From contig NZ_HG942067.1 in NCBI RefSeq assembly GCF_000612665.1, positions 1 through 44,205 of the forward strand: DNA of 44,205 nt, written 5' to 3'. The position numbers were made by a program, and so were the translations under genes. Origin of the DNA: Neobacillus dielmonensis. Its GTDB lineage: Bacteria; Bacillota; Bacilli; Bacillales; Cytobacillaceae. Shown piece after piece: positions 7,247 through 15,991 of the stretch. The stretch's first letter is position 1. Each line of letters begins with the position of its first letter. Under the pieces are notes generated by a model. The model did not search any database. It saw only the letters and a program-made list of their open reading frames with translations, and had not been told where the DNA came from.

Positions 7247-9823
7247 ATGAGCAAATTAATGGCGATTTACCCTCAGGCGATAGAACATACCAAATTAAAA
7301 GTGTATGAAGATATCGACCGCTATTTAGAAAGACAGGAGACAGCGCCTTCTTTTGAACAATACTTGATAGACCGTGGCCATTATCTGGAGCAACTTTGGA
7401 CTAATGTGTGGCTGAACAAATCAACAAACGATGTCCCAAAGAATGAAAAAAAGCAATATTTAACTGAAAAGGGCTTTGAAGTACAAGGGGTTGACCGAAA
7501 ACTTATTAATAAGCTTTTTCGTGATGAAATGAGGATGTATCAGCCCTTTGATGCCCTTTCCTGGGTTACCGGTATTTTTGCTGGCAAGAACGAGGAGTGG
7601 CGCAAACGTTACCAGAACGCGAAAGAGGCGTTTACACTGCGAGAAGTAATAAAAGAGCGGGAAGAGATAAAGTCAGCCCTTCAAGATAAAATGGTGAAAA
7701 CGGCGATTCGGATAATGGAGGGCCACTATCAGATTTTTTATTTATATATCCGTTATTTTGCGGCCAAACAATTGGCTGCCGATTTTAAAAACAATATCAA
7801 ATTTCAATCCATGGATCCTTCCTCATTAGAAGAGAAATTAACCAGTGAAGGTTCTTTTAATCCCGGAGCATACAGGACAGTGGATCAGTTCTTTAAGGAA
7901 TTGACAGGAGAAATCCAATCGACGCTTGACTGGGGTAGAAGTTACTATGAATATGAGACCTACTTTTATGTTTATGAGAGCTTAATCTCTGATTACATAT
8001 CGGATCTGATTCCAGAGAAGGTATTGGAAAATATTCCCGATCAATTAAAACGAGAATTTGTGGAAACTTTTCAGGAACCTTTAACTACATCCTTCGTGAG
8101 AGGCACAATATCTGATTTGTTGTATGATGTTTCCGGATATTATTTTGAGGATCTTCAGGAAGAGTACCTTAATGACCTGCTAAGACTGGCTGAGGTGCCA
8201 TTTGACCTCCAGCTTCATAAGCAAATATTGGAGCAGGATATACACGAGCAGGAGAGAAGACGGGCCGAAGAAATGGCCGAGTTACAGAGAAGAAAAGAAG
8301 AAGAAGAACGCATGATGCGGGATATTTTTGGAAAAGAATATGACCCGTCACTTAGAGGGCAGATTCATTATGTTCTGCATATCGGTGAAACCAATACCGG
8401 AAAAACCCATCATGCATTAGAAAAAATGAAGCAAGCCGAAAGCGGTTTGTATTTAGCACCCTTGAGGCTGCTTGCACTTGAAGTGTATGACAAGTTAAAT
8501 GCTGAAGGAACTCCATGCTCGTTAAAAACAGGAGAAGAAGAAAAAGTCATCCCTGATGCGAACCATATTTCCTGTACAGTTGAAATGTTCCACGAAAAGG
8601 AATATTACCAAGTGGTTGTAATAGATGAAGCCCAAATGATCACCGATAAGGACCGAGGCTTTTCTTGGTACAAGGCGATTACTAAAGCCAATGCCGCGGA
8701 GGTTCATATTATTGGCAGCCGAAATTCCAAACCAATGCTGCTGGAGCTTTTGGGTGATTCCGATATTGAGTTAAATGAGTATAGCCGTGATACCCCGCTA
8801 GAGGTGGAAAACAAGGAATTTCATATTAAGCATGTAAAAAAAGGAGATGCCCTTATTTGTTTTTCCAGAAGACGGGTTTTGGAAATGGCCTCAAGATTAC
8901 AAAATGATGGCCATTCTGTCAGCATGATTTATGGAAGTATGCCACCTGAAACAAGGAAAAAACAAATCGAGCTGTTTATTGAAGGTAAAACAAAAGTCAT
9001 TGTCGCAACGGATGCAATTGGCATGGGGCTTAACCTTCCCATACGGAGGATTGTTTTTCTGGAAAATGAAAAGTTCGATGGAACTAGAAGGAGACTGCTA
9101 ACCTCACAGGAAGTCAAACAGATTGCCGGAAGGGCCGGCAGAAAAGGGATTTACGATGTCGGCAAGGTGGCATTTACAAGTGACATAAAAAAAATGCGCC
9201 ATTTGCTGCTTCAAGAAGATAAGCCTGTCCATACCTTTGCTATTGCTCCGACCAATGGTGTATTTGAACGGTTTCAGCGTTATTATCATGATTTGGGGAC
9301 GTTCTTTGAACTCTGGGAGAAATTCGAAAGTCCTAAAGGGACAAAAAAAGCTACTCTTTATGAAGAAAAACAGTTGTATGAAAAAATTGCTGGGACCGAA
9401 ATCGAGGCACGCCTTTCCTTGATGGATTTATACGGCTTTTTACATTTGCCTTTTTCCCAAAATGAGCCTGCATTGATTAATCAATGGGAGTCATCCATGT
9501 ATGCCATCGTCCAAGGTAGAGAGCTGCCAGAGCCAATTGTCAAAGAGGGCAGTCTCGAAGAGCTAGAACTTAGCTATAAGGCGATTGGTCTTCATTTGTT
9601 ATTTTTATATCGGTTAGGAGAGCGGACGGAAGCGATGTATTGGGAACGGCTGCGTCTTGAAATTAGTGACAAAGTTCAGGAACGGTTGCGAACCGATATC
9701 AAAAAGTTTGTAAAAAGATGCAGAAACTGCGGAAAAAAACTTTCCTGGGATCATCCCTTTCCTACGTGTGATGCCTGCTATAGGGCTAAGTATAGAAAGT
9801 ATTGGTACGAACAGGAACAGTGA
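7247..9823 (+). CDS. SUV3-like superfamily 2 RNA helicase with C-terminal Zn ribbon
   Basis: Predicted ATP-dependent helicase resembling mitochondrial SUV3 (DExH-type) RNA helicases. Helicase motifs in this 858-aa form: Walker A GETNTGKT (380-387), motif Ia LAPLRLLALE, DEAQ box (460-463), ICFSRRRVLEMA, VATDAIGMGLNLP, and motif VI QIAGRAGRKG (625-634). Long helical N-terminal region (~1-370) with a charged coiled-coil-like stretch (EQERRRAEEMAELQRRKEEE). The C-terminus has C825-x2-C828...C841-x2-C844, a probable zinc ribbon. The ATG at 7247 is chosen for GGAGGGG at 7235-7241; an upstream in-frame ATG at 7169 lies just behind the toxin terminator and has no binding site. It is monocistronic and ends before a strong terminator. 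Substrate unknown; RNA turnover is an inference from the family. Confidence 0.88.
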   Translation: MSKLMAIYPQAIEHTKLKVYEDIDRYLERQETAPSFEQYLIDRGHYLEQLWTNVWLNKSTNDVPKNEKKQYLTEKGFEVQGVDRKLINKLFRDEMRMYQPFDALSWVTGIFAGKNEEWRKRYQNAKEAFTLREVIKEREEIKSALQDKMVKTAIRIMEGHYQIFYLYIRYFAAKQLAADFKNNIKFQSMDPSSLEEKLTSEGSFNPGAYRTVDQFFKELTGEIQSTLDWGRSYYEYETYFYVYESLISDYISDLIPEKVLENIPDQLKREFVETFQEPLTTSFVRGTISDLLYDVSGYYFEDLQEEYLNDLLRLAEVPFDLQLHKQILEQDIHEQERRRAEEMAELQRRKEEEERMMRDIFGKEYDPSLRGQIHYVLHIGETNTGKTHHALEKMKQAESGLYLAPLRLLALEVYDKLNAEGTPCSLKTGEEEKVIPDANHISCTVEMFHEKEYYQVVVIDEAQMITDKDRGFSWYKAITKANAAEVHIIGSRNSKPMLLELLGDSDIELNEYSRDTPLEVENKEFHIKHVKKGDALICFSRRRVLEMASRLQNDGHSVSMIYGSMPPETRKKQIELFIEGKTKVIVATDAIGMGLNLPIRRIVFLENEKFDGTRRRLLTSQEVKQIAGRAGRKGIYDVGKVAFTSDIKKMRHLLLQEDKPVHTFAIAPTNGVFERFQRYYHDLGTFFELWEKFESPKGTKKATLYEEKQLYEKIAGTEIEARLSLMDLYGFLHLPFSQNEPALINQWESSMYAIVQGRELPEPIVKEGSLEELELSYKAIGLHLLFLYRLGERTEAMYWERLRLEISDKVQERLRTDIKKFVKRCRNCGKKLSWDHPFPTCDACYRAKYRKYWYEQEQ

Positions 9824-9863
9824 TTTTAAAAAGTCGACATGTTAACTGGAACGGATGAAGACT

Positions 9864-9910
9864 ACACAAACAGCCATGCTAAAATGACCAGCATGGTTGT
9901 TTGTGTTTAA
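9864..9910 (+). terminator. Rho-independent terminator after the helicase gene
   Basis: A long, nearly perfect 17-bp stem (9864-9880 with 9890-9906; core CAGCCATGCT/AGCATGGTTG) with a 9-nt loop and a T-rich tail. Confidence 0.88.
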
Positions 9911-9977
9911 ATTACAAAAACCTAAAGTATAATATATCCATTTGCCCATATGATGAGTATAAAAGGGGTGTGAAAAG

Positions 9978-11252
9978 ATGACAGTTCATGTTGTGGGTGC
10001 TGGTGATAGTTTATGGAGCATTTCAAATACGTATGGTGTGCCGCTGCAAACGATCATGTCGACAAATGGTCTGCCATCGGAAAAGAGTCTTGTTCCCGGT
10101 TTAGCGCTATATCTTCCAGATCACACGACGTTTATGCGGTCCTATAAAATTAAAGCGGGAGACAATGATTGGAGTCTGGCAAAAGTTTTTCAGACAACTC
10201 CTGAGGCTATTTTATCAGCCAACCCTGGCATAAACACTAATTTGCTCTCCATTGGGCAAGTCATTAACATTCCATCCCCCCTTAAATTACGTTTAGCAAC
10301 CCTTGGTTTTCTTATTCCTTATGATGCAAGCGCCATTCTACCTACATTAGGGGCTATTTCCAAGGAATTAACGTTTCTCGCCATTGTAGCATATTCATTT
10401 ACATCCGAGGGATATGCTTATAACGAAATAGAGGATTCTTCCATTGTTGCAAGATGCAAAGAGTTAAATATCACCCCATTATTGATGATCCGTAATTTTG
10501 CTGGCGGGAATTTCAGTCCTAACCTAGCAGGTGATGTACTGGGGAACTCCAGGTATCGAAACAATCTAATTGCTAGTATCGTGAATTTAGCCAGGCAAAG
10601 GGGATTTGGCGGCATCAGCATCGACTTTGAATTTATTCCCCCTGCTAGACGCAACGATTTCAGCAGTTTTTTATCTGGTTTAAAATCGGCACTTGGCAAC
10701 TTGATTTTGCAAGTGAATGTCCATGCTAAAACGGAGGATATCCCGACGAACCGGATTATCGGTGCCTATGATTACGCTGCCATTGGCAGGGCAGCAGACC
10801 TGGTTGCTGTTATGACCATTGATTATGGGTATCCAGGCGGGCCACCTGACCCGATTGCGCCGATTCCCTGGATGGAACAGGTGATTCAGTATTCTTTAAC
10901 CCAAATACCTTCTTCTAAACTGCAGGTGGCGATTGCCTTGTATGGCTATGATAAAGTGACCACAACGAAAGCAACCACAGCCTTCTCTATTTTGGCGGCT
11001 CAGAATTTGGCGATATCTACAGGTACCTCCATTCAATATGACGCTTCAAACAAGTCACCATGGTTTCGTTATTGGCGGGGGGCGGAAGAACATATCGTTC
11101 GGTTTGAAGATATAAGAAGTTTACTAGAAAAATATCGGCTAATGGATATTTATCAGCTATCGGGTACGACTTTTTGGCAGATTAGTCTGCCCGCTCCGCA
11201 GAATTGGGCATTTATTCGGGATCATATAGAAGTTTTCAAACTTTACAGATAA
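9978..11252 (+). CDS. LysM-GH18 cell-wall hydrolase (SleL/YaaH-like)
   Basis: Probable N-acetylglucosaminidase acting on peptidoglycan, most like the spore cortex-fragment-lytic enzymes SleL/YaaH. Two LysM repeats (~2-46 and ~53-98; VVGAGDSLWSISNTYGV and YKIKAGDNDWSLAKVF) bind glycan, followed by a GH18 TIM barrel (~105-420). The catalytic motif is GGISIDFEF with D216 and E218; the classical DxxDxDxE is reduced to IDFE, as in the SleL group. There is no signal peptide, which fits spore proteins placed from the mother cell. 424 aa is normal. GGGGTG lies 10-11 nt before the ATG. Sporulation or germination expression is inferred from the family; no sigma-E/K promoter was confirmed. Confidence 0.9.
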   Translation: MTVHVVGAGDSLWSISNTYGVPLQTIMSTNGLPSEKSLVPGLALYLPDHTTFMRSYKIKAGDNDWSLAKVFQTTPEAILSANPGINTNLLSIGQVINIPSPLKLRLATLGFLIPYDASAILPTLGAISKELTFLAIVAYSFTSEGYAYNEIEDSSIVARCKELNITPLLMIRNFAGGNFSPNLAGDVLGNSRYRNNLIASIVNLARQRGFGGISIDFEFIPPARRNDFSSFLSGLKSALGNLILQVNVHAKTEDIPTNRIIGAYDYAAIGRAADLVAVMTIDYGYPGGPPDPIAPIPWMEQVIQYSLTQIPSSKLQVAIALYGYDKVTTTKATTAFSILAAQNLAISTGTSIQYDASNKSPWFRYWRGAEEHIVRFEDIRSLLEKYRLMDIYQLSGTTFWQISLPAPQNWAFIRDHIEVFKLYR

Positions 11253-11276
11253 TATCCTTTTAGGGAAGCGTTCAGC

Positions 11277-11339
11277 ATGTTAAACTGGAAAAAAACGAAA
11301 GGCTGGAATTTTAGTAGATGGAAACTTTTGGTTTTATAG
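11277..11339 (+). pseudogene. Possible remnant signal-peptide coding segment
   Basis: An ATG at 11277 with GGGAAG upstream opens a 20-codon frame rich in Lys/Trp and ending KLLVL before TAG at 11337. This looks like the n-region and truncated hydrophobic core of a signal peptide. It is out of frame with the S13 peptidase that begins at 11318, so it may be the broken export signal of that gene. Confidence 0.4.
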
Positions 11340-12727
11340 ATGAACAAATGAATAGAGAATTCCTTGAAAAAAAGTTGAATATATTGATAGAATCGTGTGC
11401 CGACCTCCAGGGGGCGATTGCAGGAATTAGTATCAGGTCCATTGAAGATGGAAATATAATCTATCAACACCATGGTGCTATTCGCCTGCGGCCGGCATCG
11501 AACATGAAACTGTTTACGGCCGCTGCCGCTCTTAATGTATTAGGTGAGGATTATACCTTCCCTACGGAAATCTATAGCACGGGTTTGATACAAAATCATA
11601 GCCTTTTCGGGGATCTTTTTTTAAAAGGAAAAGGGGACCCGACTTTACTGAAAGCTGATTTTGACAAAATAGCTGAAAAACTAAAAACCCTTGGAATTCA
11701 ACAAATTGAGGGAAACCTGATTGGTGATGATTCTTGGTATGACGATGTCCGTTACTCCCAAGATCTAACATGGACGGATGAAACGTTTTATTATGGAGCA
11801 CAAATTTCTGCTATAACTGCCTCCCCAACTTCCGATTTTGATGCAGGTGCAGTTGAAATCACGCTTACTCCTGGTTCAAAGGCCGGAGATCTAGTCCAAG
11901 TGGAGGTTACCCCTAAAACTGATTATGTACAAACCCTCAACCAGGCCATAACCGCTGAAAGCGGAGAAGAAGAAATTATTTTTGAGCGAATACATGCCCA
12001 AAATACCATCTTGGTTAAAGGGGCATTGCCCATCCATTCAGAGGGACTGAAAGAATGGATCGCGGTCTGGGACCCGACGCGGTTTGCCCTGACTCTTTTT
12101 AAACAATCATTAGAAGAACATGGGATTCAACTATCAGGGGAATTGGAATCTGGCATTGTTCCTGACAGTGCTGAACTGGTATGTTCCCGGCGTTCAATAC
12201 CACTCTCTCAGTTGCTCATCCCATTTATGAAATTAAGCAATAACACCCACGCGGAGATCTTTATTAAGGAAATGGGAAAAATGGTTACAGGAGTTGGCAG
12301 TTGGGAAAACGGACTGGAAGTACTAACGGAAGAAATCAAAAAATTAGGTGTTAACACCGACACGATGGTGATCAGGGATGGGTCCGGCATTTCTCATGTT
12401 AACCTGATTTCAGCTAATGAAATTTCCAAATTGCTATTCGCGATTCAAAAGGAAAAGTGGTTTCCGGCCTATCTGCATTCCTTGCCTGTTGCTGGGGATG
12501 GTGAAAAGATGGTTGGCGGTACGCTTAGAAACCGTATGGCCCATTTGCGGGGGATGATAAAAGCAAAAACAGGATCCATTTCCACGGTCAGTACTTTATC
12601 AGGTTATCTTATGACGAAAAGTGGTCGGGCACTCATCTTCTCTATTATGTTAAATAATCTACTTGACGATGAAAAAGGCAAAGAAGTGGAAGACCAGATG
12701 GTTGACCTTATAGTGAACTCGTATTAG
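11318..12727 (+). CDS. S13-family D-Ala-D-Ala carboxypeptidase paralogue without signal peptide
   Basis: Penicillin-binding protein 4/DacC-type serine peptidase with all three active-site motifs: SNMK (S61, K64), SNN (S307-N309) and KTG (K417-G419). It is colinear with the next gene over the whole catalytic part, so the two are a tandem duplication. Unlike that gene it starts METFGFIDEQMN, with no hydrophobic export signal, and a stop codon lies directly before its ATG. The ATG has no properly spaced ribosome binding site (GAAAGG is ~15 nt away). The upstream ATG at 11277 may mark the ancestral start. Either it is a cytoplasmic variant or a decaying copy; the intact active site suggests any damage is recent or that another start is used. 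Confidence 0.8.
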   Translation: METFGFIDEQMNREFLEKKLNILIESCADLQGAIAGISIRSIEDGNIIYQHHGAIRLRPASNMKLFTAAAALNVLGEDYTFPTEIYSTGLIQNHSLFGDLFLKGKGDPTLLKADFDKIAEKLKTLGIQQIEGNLIGDDSWYDDVRYSQDLTWTDETFYYGAQISAITASPTSDFDAGAVEITLTPGSKAGDLVQVEVTPKTDYVQTLNQAITAESGEEEIIFERIHAQNTILVKGALPIHSEGLKEWIAVWDPTRFALTLFKQSLEEHGIQLSGELESGIVPDSAELVCSRRSIPLSQLLIPFMKLSNNTHAEIFIKEMGKMVTGVGSWENGLEVLTEEIKKLGVNTDTMVIRDGSGISHVNLISANEISKLLFAIQKEKWFPAYLHSLPVAGDGEKMVGGTLRNRMAHLRGMIKAKTGSISTVSTLSGYLMTKSGRALIFSIMLNNLLDDEKGKEVEDQMVDLIVNSY

Positions 12728-12852
12728 ATACAGACTATTTCATTTTTATTTTAGTGATTTTTTTCAGCCTAATGGGAATATAAAAGTAGTAGACCCAAAC
12801 TAGCCGTGTGCTATTGGCCAATCACTTTTCTAAAGAAAGGCTGAAGAATCCG

Positions 12853-14304
12853 ATGAAAAAAATGCTTTCTTTATCTATGATCATTTTATTGTTTATGGTA
12901 ACGTCCACTGCTGGACAGGCAGCAACGGAGGGACAGCTTAATACTAAATTAAATCAATTATTATCTGCTTCTGCTGAACTGCAAGGAGGGATTGTTGGGA
13001 TTAGTGTCCGGAATGCGGCCGATGGCCATTTGATTTATCAGCATCTTGGCGATATCCGTTTGCGACCTGCCTCTAATATGAAACTGTTAACTGCCGCAGC
13101 AGCCCTTAATGTTTTGGGGGAGGCTCATACATTTCCAACCGAGGTGTACCGGGATGGTCCGGTTAAGTCGAAAATCCTTCGAGGTGATCTCTACCTGAAA
13201 GGAAAAGGCGACCCAACATTAATGGAGTCAGATTTTAATAAAATGGCGGAGAAACTGCAAAAACAGGGAATTAAACAGGTAAACGGGAATTTGGTTGGTG
13301 ATGACACCTGGTATGACGGAATCAGATATTCCCTTGATTTGCCCTGGAGTGATGAAATGGCCTATTATGGTGCACAAATTTCCGCTCTAACAGCTTCGCC
13401 AACAACGGATTATGATGCTGGTGCGATGGAAATGGAAATACGTCCGGGCACAAAGCCTGGTGACAAGGTCACGGTGGACATGACTCCAAAAACAAATTAT
13501 GTAAAAGTGATGAATCGTGCGGAAACGGTTAATAAAAAAGGAAAAAAGAAATTGACAATTGAAAGGGAGCATGCAAAGAATACAATCATAATTGGTGGCA
13601 CGGTGCCACTTGGCTCAAAACCAATAAAAGAATGGATTGCGGTTTGGGACCCCACTCGCTATGCCTTGACATTGTTTAAACAATCACTCGCCGAACATGG
13701 AATTGAAATAAGGGGAAAAATCAAAACAGGGAGGGTTCCAGATTCCAGTGTGTTACTACTATCCCATCAATCCATGCCTTTATCAGAGTTGCTTGTCCCA
13801 TTTATGAAATTGAGTAATAACACTCATGCGGAAATATTAATCAAGGAAATGGGAAAAGTGGCCAAAGGGGAGGGAAGCTGGGAAAAAGGGATAGAAGTAC
13901 TGAAGGAAGAACTGGTGAAGTTTGGGGTGGACCCAGCCACAATGGTGATTAGGGATGGCTCGGGTGTATCTCATGTTGACCTGATACCAGCTAATCAAAT
14001 TTCTCAGTTACTATTTTCTGTTCAGAGTGCCAAATGGTTTCCCGCTTATCTGAATGCCTTGCCTGTAGCAGGCGATCATGACAAAATGGTCGGTGGTACG
14101 CTGCGAAGCCGAATGAGGACGGCAGATGTGCTGGGAAGAGTAAAAGCAAAAACTGGTACGATTTCCACCGTACGTTCCTTATCGGGGTATGTCACGACAG
14201 CCAATGGACAGACGGTTGTTTTTTCCATTCTGTTAAATAATTTGCTGGATGATGAGAAAAAGAATTACATAGAAGACCAAATTGTTAGGATGATTGCTGA
14301 ATAG
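12853..14304 (+). CDS. D-alanyl-D-alanine carboxypeptidase/endopeptidase (S13, PBP4/DacC type), secreted
   Basis: Penicillin-binding enzyme that trims the terminal D-Ala of peptidoglycan stem peptides (and/or cleaves cross-links) outside the membrane. The start at 12853 gives a classic signal peptide: MKKM, a hydrophobic core, and cleavage after AGQA. The 15 codons upstream (from GTG 12808) have no hydrophobic function and are judged untranslated. Active-site motifs: SNMK (S74, K77), SNN (S321-N323) and KTG (K433-G435). 483 aa fits the family. It follows its signal-less paralogue by ~125 nt and ends at a stem-loop. The ribosome binding site AAAGG is distant (~13 nt), so the exact start is moderately certain. 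Confidence 0.88.
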   Translation: MKKMLSLSMIILLFMVTSTAGQAATEGQLNTKLNQLLSASAELQGGIVGISVRNAADGHLIYQHLGDIRLRPASNMKLLTAAAALNVLGEAHTFPTEVYRDGPVKSKILRGDLYLKGKGDPTLMESDFNKMAEKLQKQGIKQVNGNLVGDDTWYDGIRYSLDLPWSDEMAYYGAQISALTASPTTDYDAGAMEMEIRPGTKPGDKVTVDMTPKTNYVKVMNRAETVNKKGKKKLTIEREHAKNTIIIGGTVPLGSKPIKEWIAVWDPTRYALTLFKQSLAEHGIEIRGKIKTGRVPDSSVLLLSHQSMPLSELLVPFMKLSNNTHAEILIKEMGKVAKGEGSWEKGIEVLKEELVKFGVDPATMVIRDGSGVSHVDLIPANQISQLLFSVQSAKWFPAYLNALPVAGDHDKMVGGTLRSRMRTADVLGRVKAKTGTISTVRSLSGYVTTANGQTVVFSILLNNLLDDEKKNYIEDQIVRMIAE

Positions 14305-14317
14305 AGTCTGAATACCT

Positions 14318-14354
14318 GTGTGACAATCTGAAGCAGTTTCATGGTCACACTTTT
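14318..14354 (+). terminator. Stem-loop terminator after the carboxypeptidase gene
   Basis: Perfect 7-bp stem GTGTGAC/GTCACAC with a 19-nt loop, followed by TTTT. The long loop makes it only a moderate terminator. Confidence 0.55.
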
Positions 14355-14455
14355 ACGGATCAATGGATGTTGACCGGATAAAAATGGGACCTTGCAATAC
14401 AGGGAGTCATTTATTATTCCGTGTTACCCCAGTTGATGATGGACAAAAAAGTGTC

Positions 14456-14941
14456 CTAAGACCTTAATTCTTTTTTCAGGGCTTCAATAGCACTAAAAAC
14501 CCGAATCCTATTTTCGTCTGTATTCCTATGATTCCTCGCATAAAGCAGCACAGGTCTCACAGATTCAATAGAACGACCCCATTCATGCATCCACTCATAC
14601 CGTGGCACCATCCATGTATGAAAGTGGTGCGTAGTATCTTCGTTATAAAAATAATAAACATGCTCAATTCCAAGCGCAGTCCGCTGCGCTTTTCTAATTT
14701 TGGTTAACAAATTGATGTAATCAATCTTTTCGTCCTCTGTCAGCTCATCAAAACATTTAATATGACGCTTCGAGGCCAAGATGACCAATCCCTCTATCGG
14801 ATATGCAACATCCTGATGAGCATGGAAATGTTCGGTTTCAACCATGACTCCACCATCCGGCTCGAGTAATCCTCCTGTCAATGCACAGCTTAAACATTCC
14901 ACCTCTACAGTTTGTCCGTTAGCTAAAGTTATCTTTCTCAT
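14456..14941 (-). CDS. HIT-family protein (histidine-triad nucleotide-binding type)
   Basis: 161-aa cytosolic protein of the histidine-triad superfamily, enzymes that hydrolyse nucleotide phosphoramidates or dinucleoside polyphosphates. The catalytic stretch is THHFHTWMVPR: H106-F-H108-T-W110, so the nucleophilic His is kept but the third His of the canonical HxHxH is Trp, as in some Ap4A-hydrolase/GalT-like branches. A zinc-type pair may exist N-terminally (C17-L-S-C20). No signal peptide. The minus-strand AAGGATG just upstream provides a weak ribosome binding site. It is convergent with the peptidase genes and divergent from the endonuclease IV-like gene (~120 nt apart). Substrate unknown. 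Confidence 0.82.
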   Translation of the reverse strand: MRKITLANGQTVEVECLSCALTGGLLEPDGGVMVETEHFHAHQDVAYPIEGLVILASKRHIKCFDELTEDEKIDYINLLTKIRKAQRTALGIEHVYYFYNEDTTHHFHTWMVPRYEWMHEWGRSIESVRPVLLYARNHRNTDENRIRVFSAIEALKKELRS

Positions 14942-15059
14942 CCTTCTCCCCCCAATGACTCGATCTATCTAACAAATTATACTATAGAGATTGACAAGGC
15001 GAATAGAATTTTCCAGTTGGGCAAAATCTAAAAATACATTCAAACACGGTGGGATGAGT

Positions 15060-15899
15060 ATGATTTTTGGAAGCCATGTCAGTATCAGAAACGGATATTT
15101 AGGGGCGGCAAAGCGGGCAGCCTCTTATGATGCATCCGCGTATCAATATTTTCCGAAAAACCCGAGGAGCCTTACGATTAAAGAATTTGACAATCATGAT
15201 GCGGAAGCATGTAAAGCATATTGTCAGGAGCACCAATTGCAATCCATTGCCCACACACCTTATCCAACAAGTCTAACACCTTCTAAGGATAAGGAAGAAC
15301 TAACCATTGCATCCCTGCTCAATGATTTAGAAATAGCCAATGCCTGTGGTTCCATTGGTGTTGTCGTCCATTACGGAAGCCAAATCAGTGAAACCGACCC
15401 GCTTGCAAGCTACCATTTAATGCTATACACACTCAATACTGTGCTAAGCAGGTGGAAGGGGGAGACGCTTATTCTTTTGGAAAATAACGCCGGTACAAAA
15501 GGGGCATTGGGTACCACATTTGAGGAACTAGTTCAAATCCGCAATCTCTGTGAGTTTCCTGAAAAAATCGGCTTCTGTCTGGATACCTGCCATGCATTCG
15601 CCAGCGGGTTATGGAATGGAGAGAATACGGAGGAATTTTTCAAAAAAGGGCAGGAACTGAATTACTTTGACCACTTAAAAGCAATCCATCTCAATAATTC
15701 AAAGTACCCTTCAGGATCAAAAAAAGACCGGCACGCCAATATTTTTAAAAATAACGGCTTTATCAAAGAAGAACACTTAAAGGAGATGGTAACATCTCCA
15801 ATACTTAAGGAAGTGCCGTTTATTCTAGAAACCCCTGATGATGAAGGCATTACCCACCAAGAAGAGATTAGCATGCTACAAGAAAGGTGGGGGCAATAA
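15060..15899 (+). CDS. Endonuclease IV-like (Nfo-type) AP endonuclease, short form
   Basis: TIM-barrel phosphodiesterase resembling endonuclease IV, which cuts DNA 5' of abasic sites using three zinc ions. The expected metal ligands appear in order: H65 (AHTPYP), H104 (VVVHYGS), E141 (LLENNAG), D175 and H178 (CLDTCHAF), H210 (AIHLNNS), D223 and H225 (KKDRHANI), E257 (ILETPDD). 279 aa is slightly shorter than B. subtilis YqfS/Nfo (~297), and the sequence differs clearly from it as recalled, so this is probably a second, divergent member. The start at 15060 is preceded by GGTGGG at 15048-15053; the frame is open further upstream but those codons have no family match. Confidence 0.88.
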   Translation: MIFGSHVSIRNGYLGAAKRAASYDASAYQYFPKNPRSLTIKEFDNHDAEACKAYCQEHQLQSIAHTPYPTSLTPSKDKEELTIASLLNDLEIANACGSIGVVVHYGSQISETDPLASYHLMLYTLNTVLSRWKGETLILLENNAGTKGALGTTFEELVQIRNLCEFPEKIGFCLDTCHAFASGLWNGENTEEFFKKGQELNYFDHLKAIHLNNSKYPSGSKKDRHANIFKNNGFIKEEHLKEMVTSPILKEVPFILETPDDEGITHQEEISMLQERWGQ

Positions 15900-15991
15900 A
15901 GTTAATTTTGTGAATCTTTAAGTATTGACCTTATTAATAATTTGAATTATAACTTAAAAAGAGAATTAGCGGAGGGCAAGTGGAGAGGAAT

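Noticed and set aside
12808..12852. GTG start at 12808 for the secreted carboxypeptidase
   Set aside because: It adds 15 residues before a complete classical signal peptide, and no binding site precedes it.
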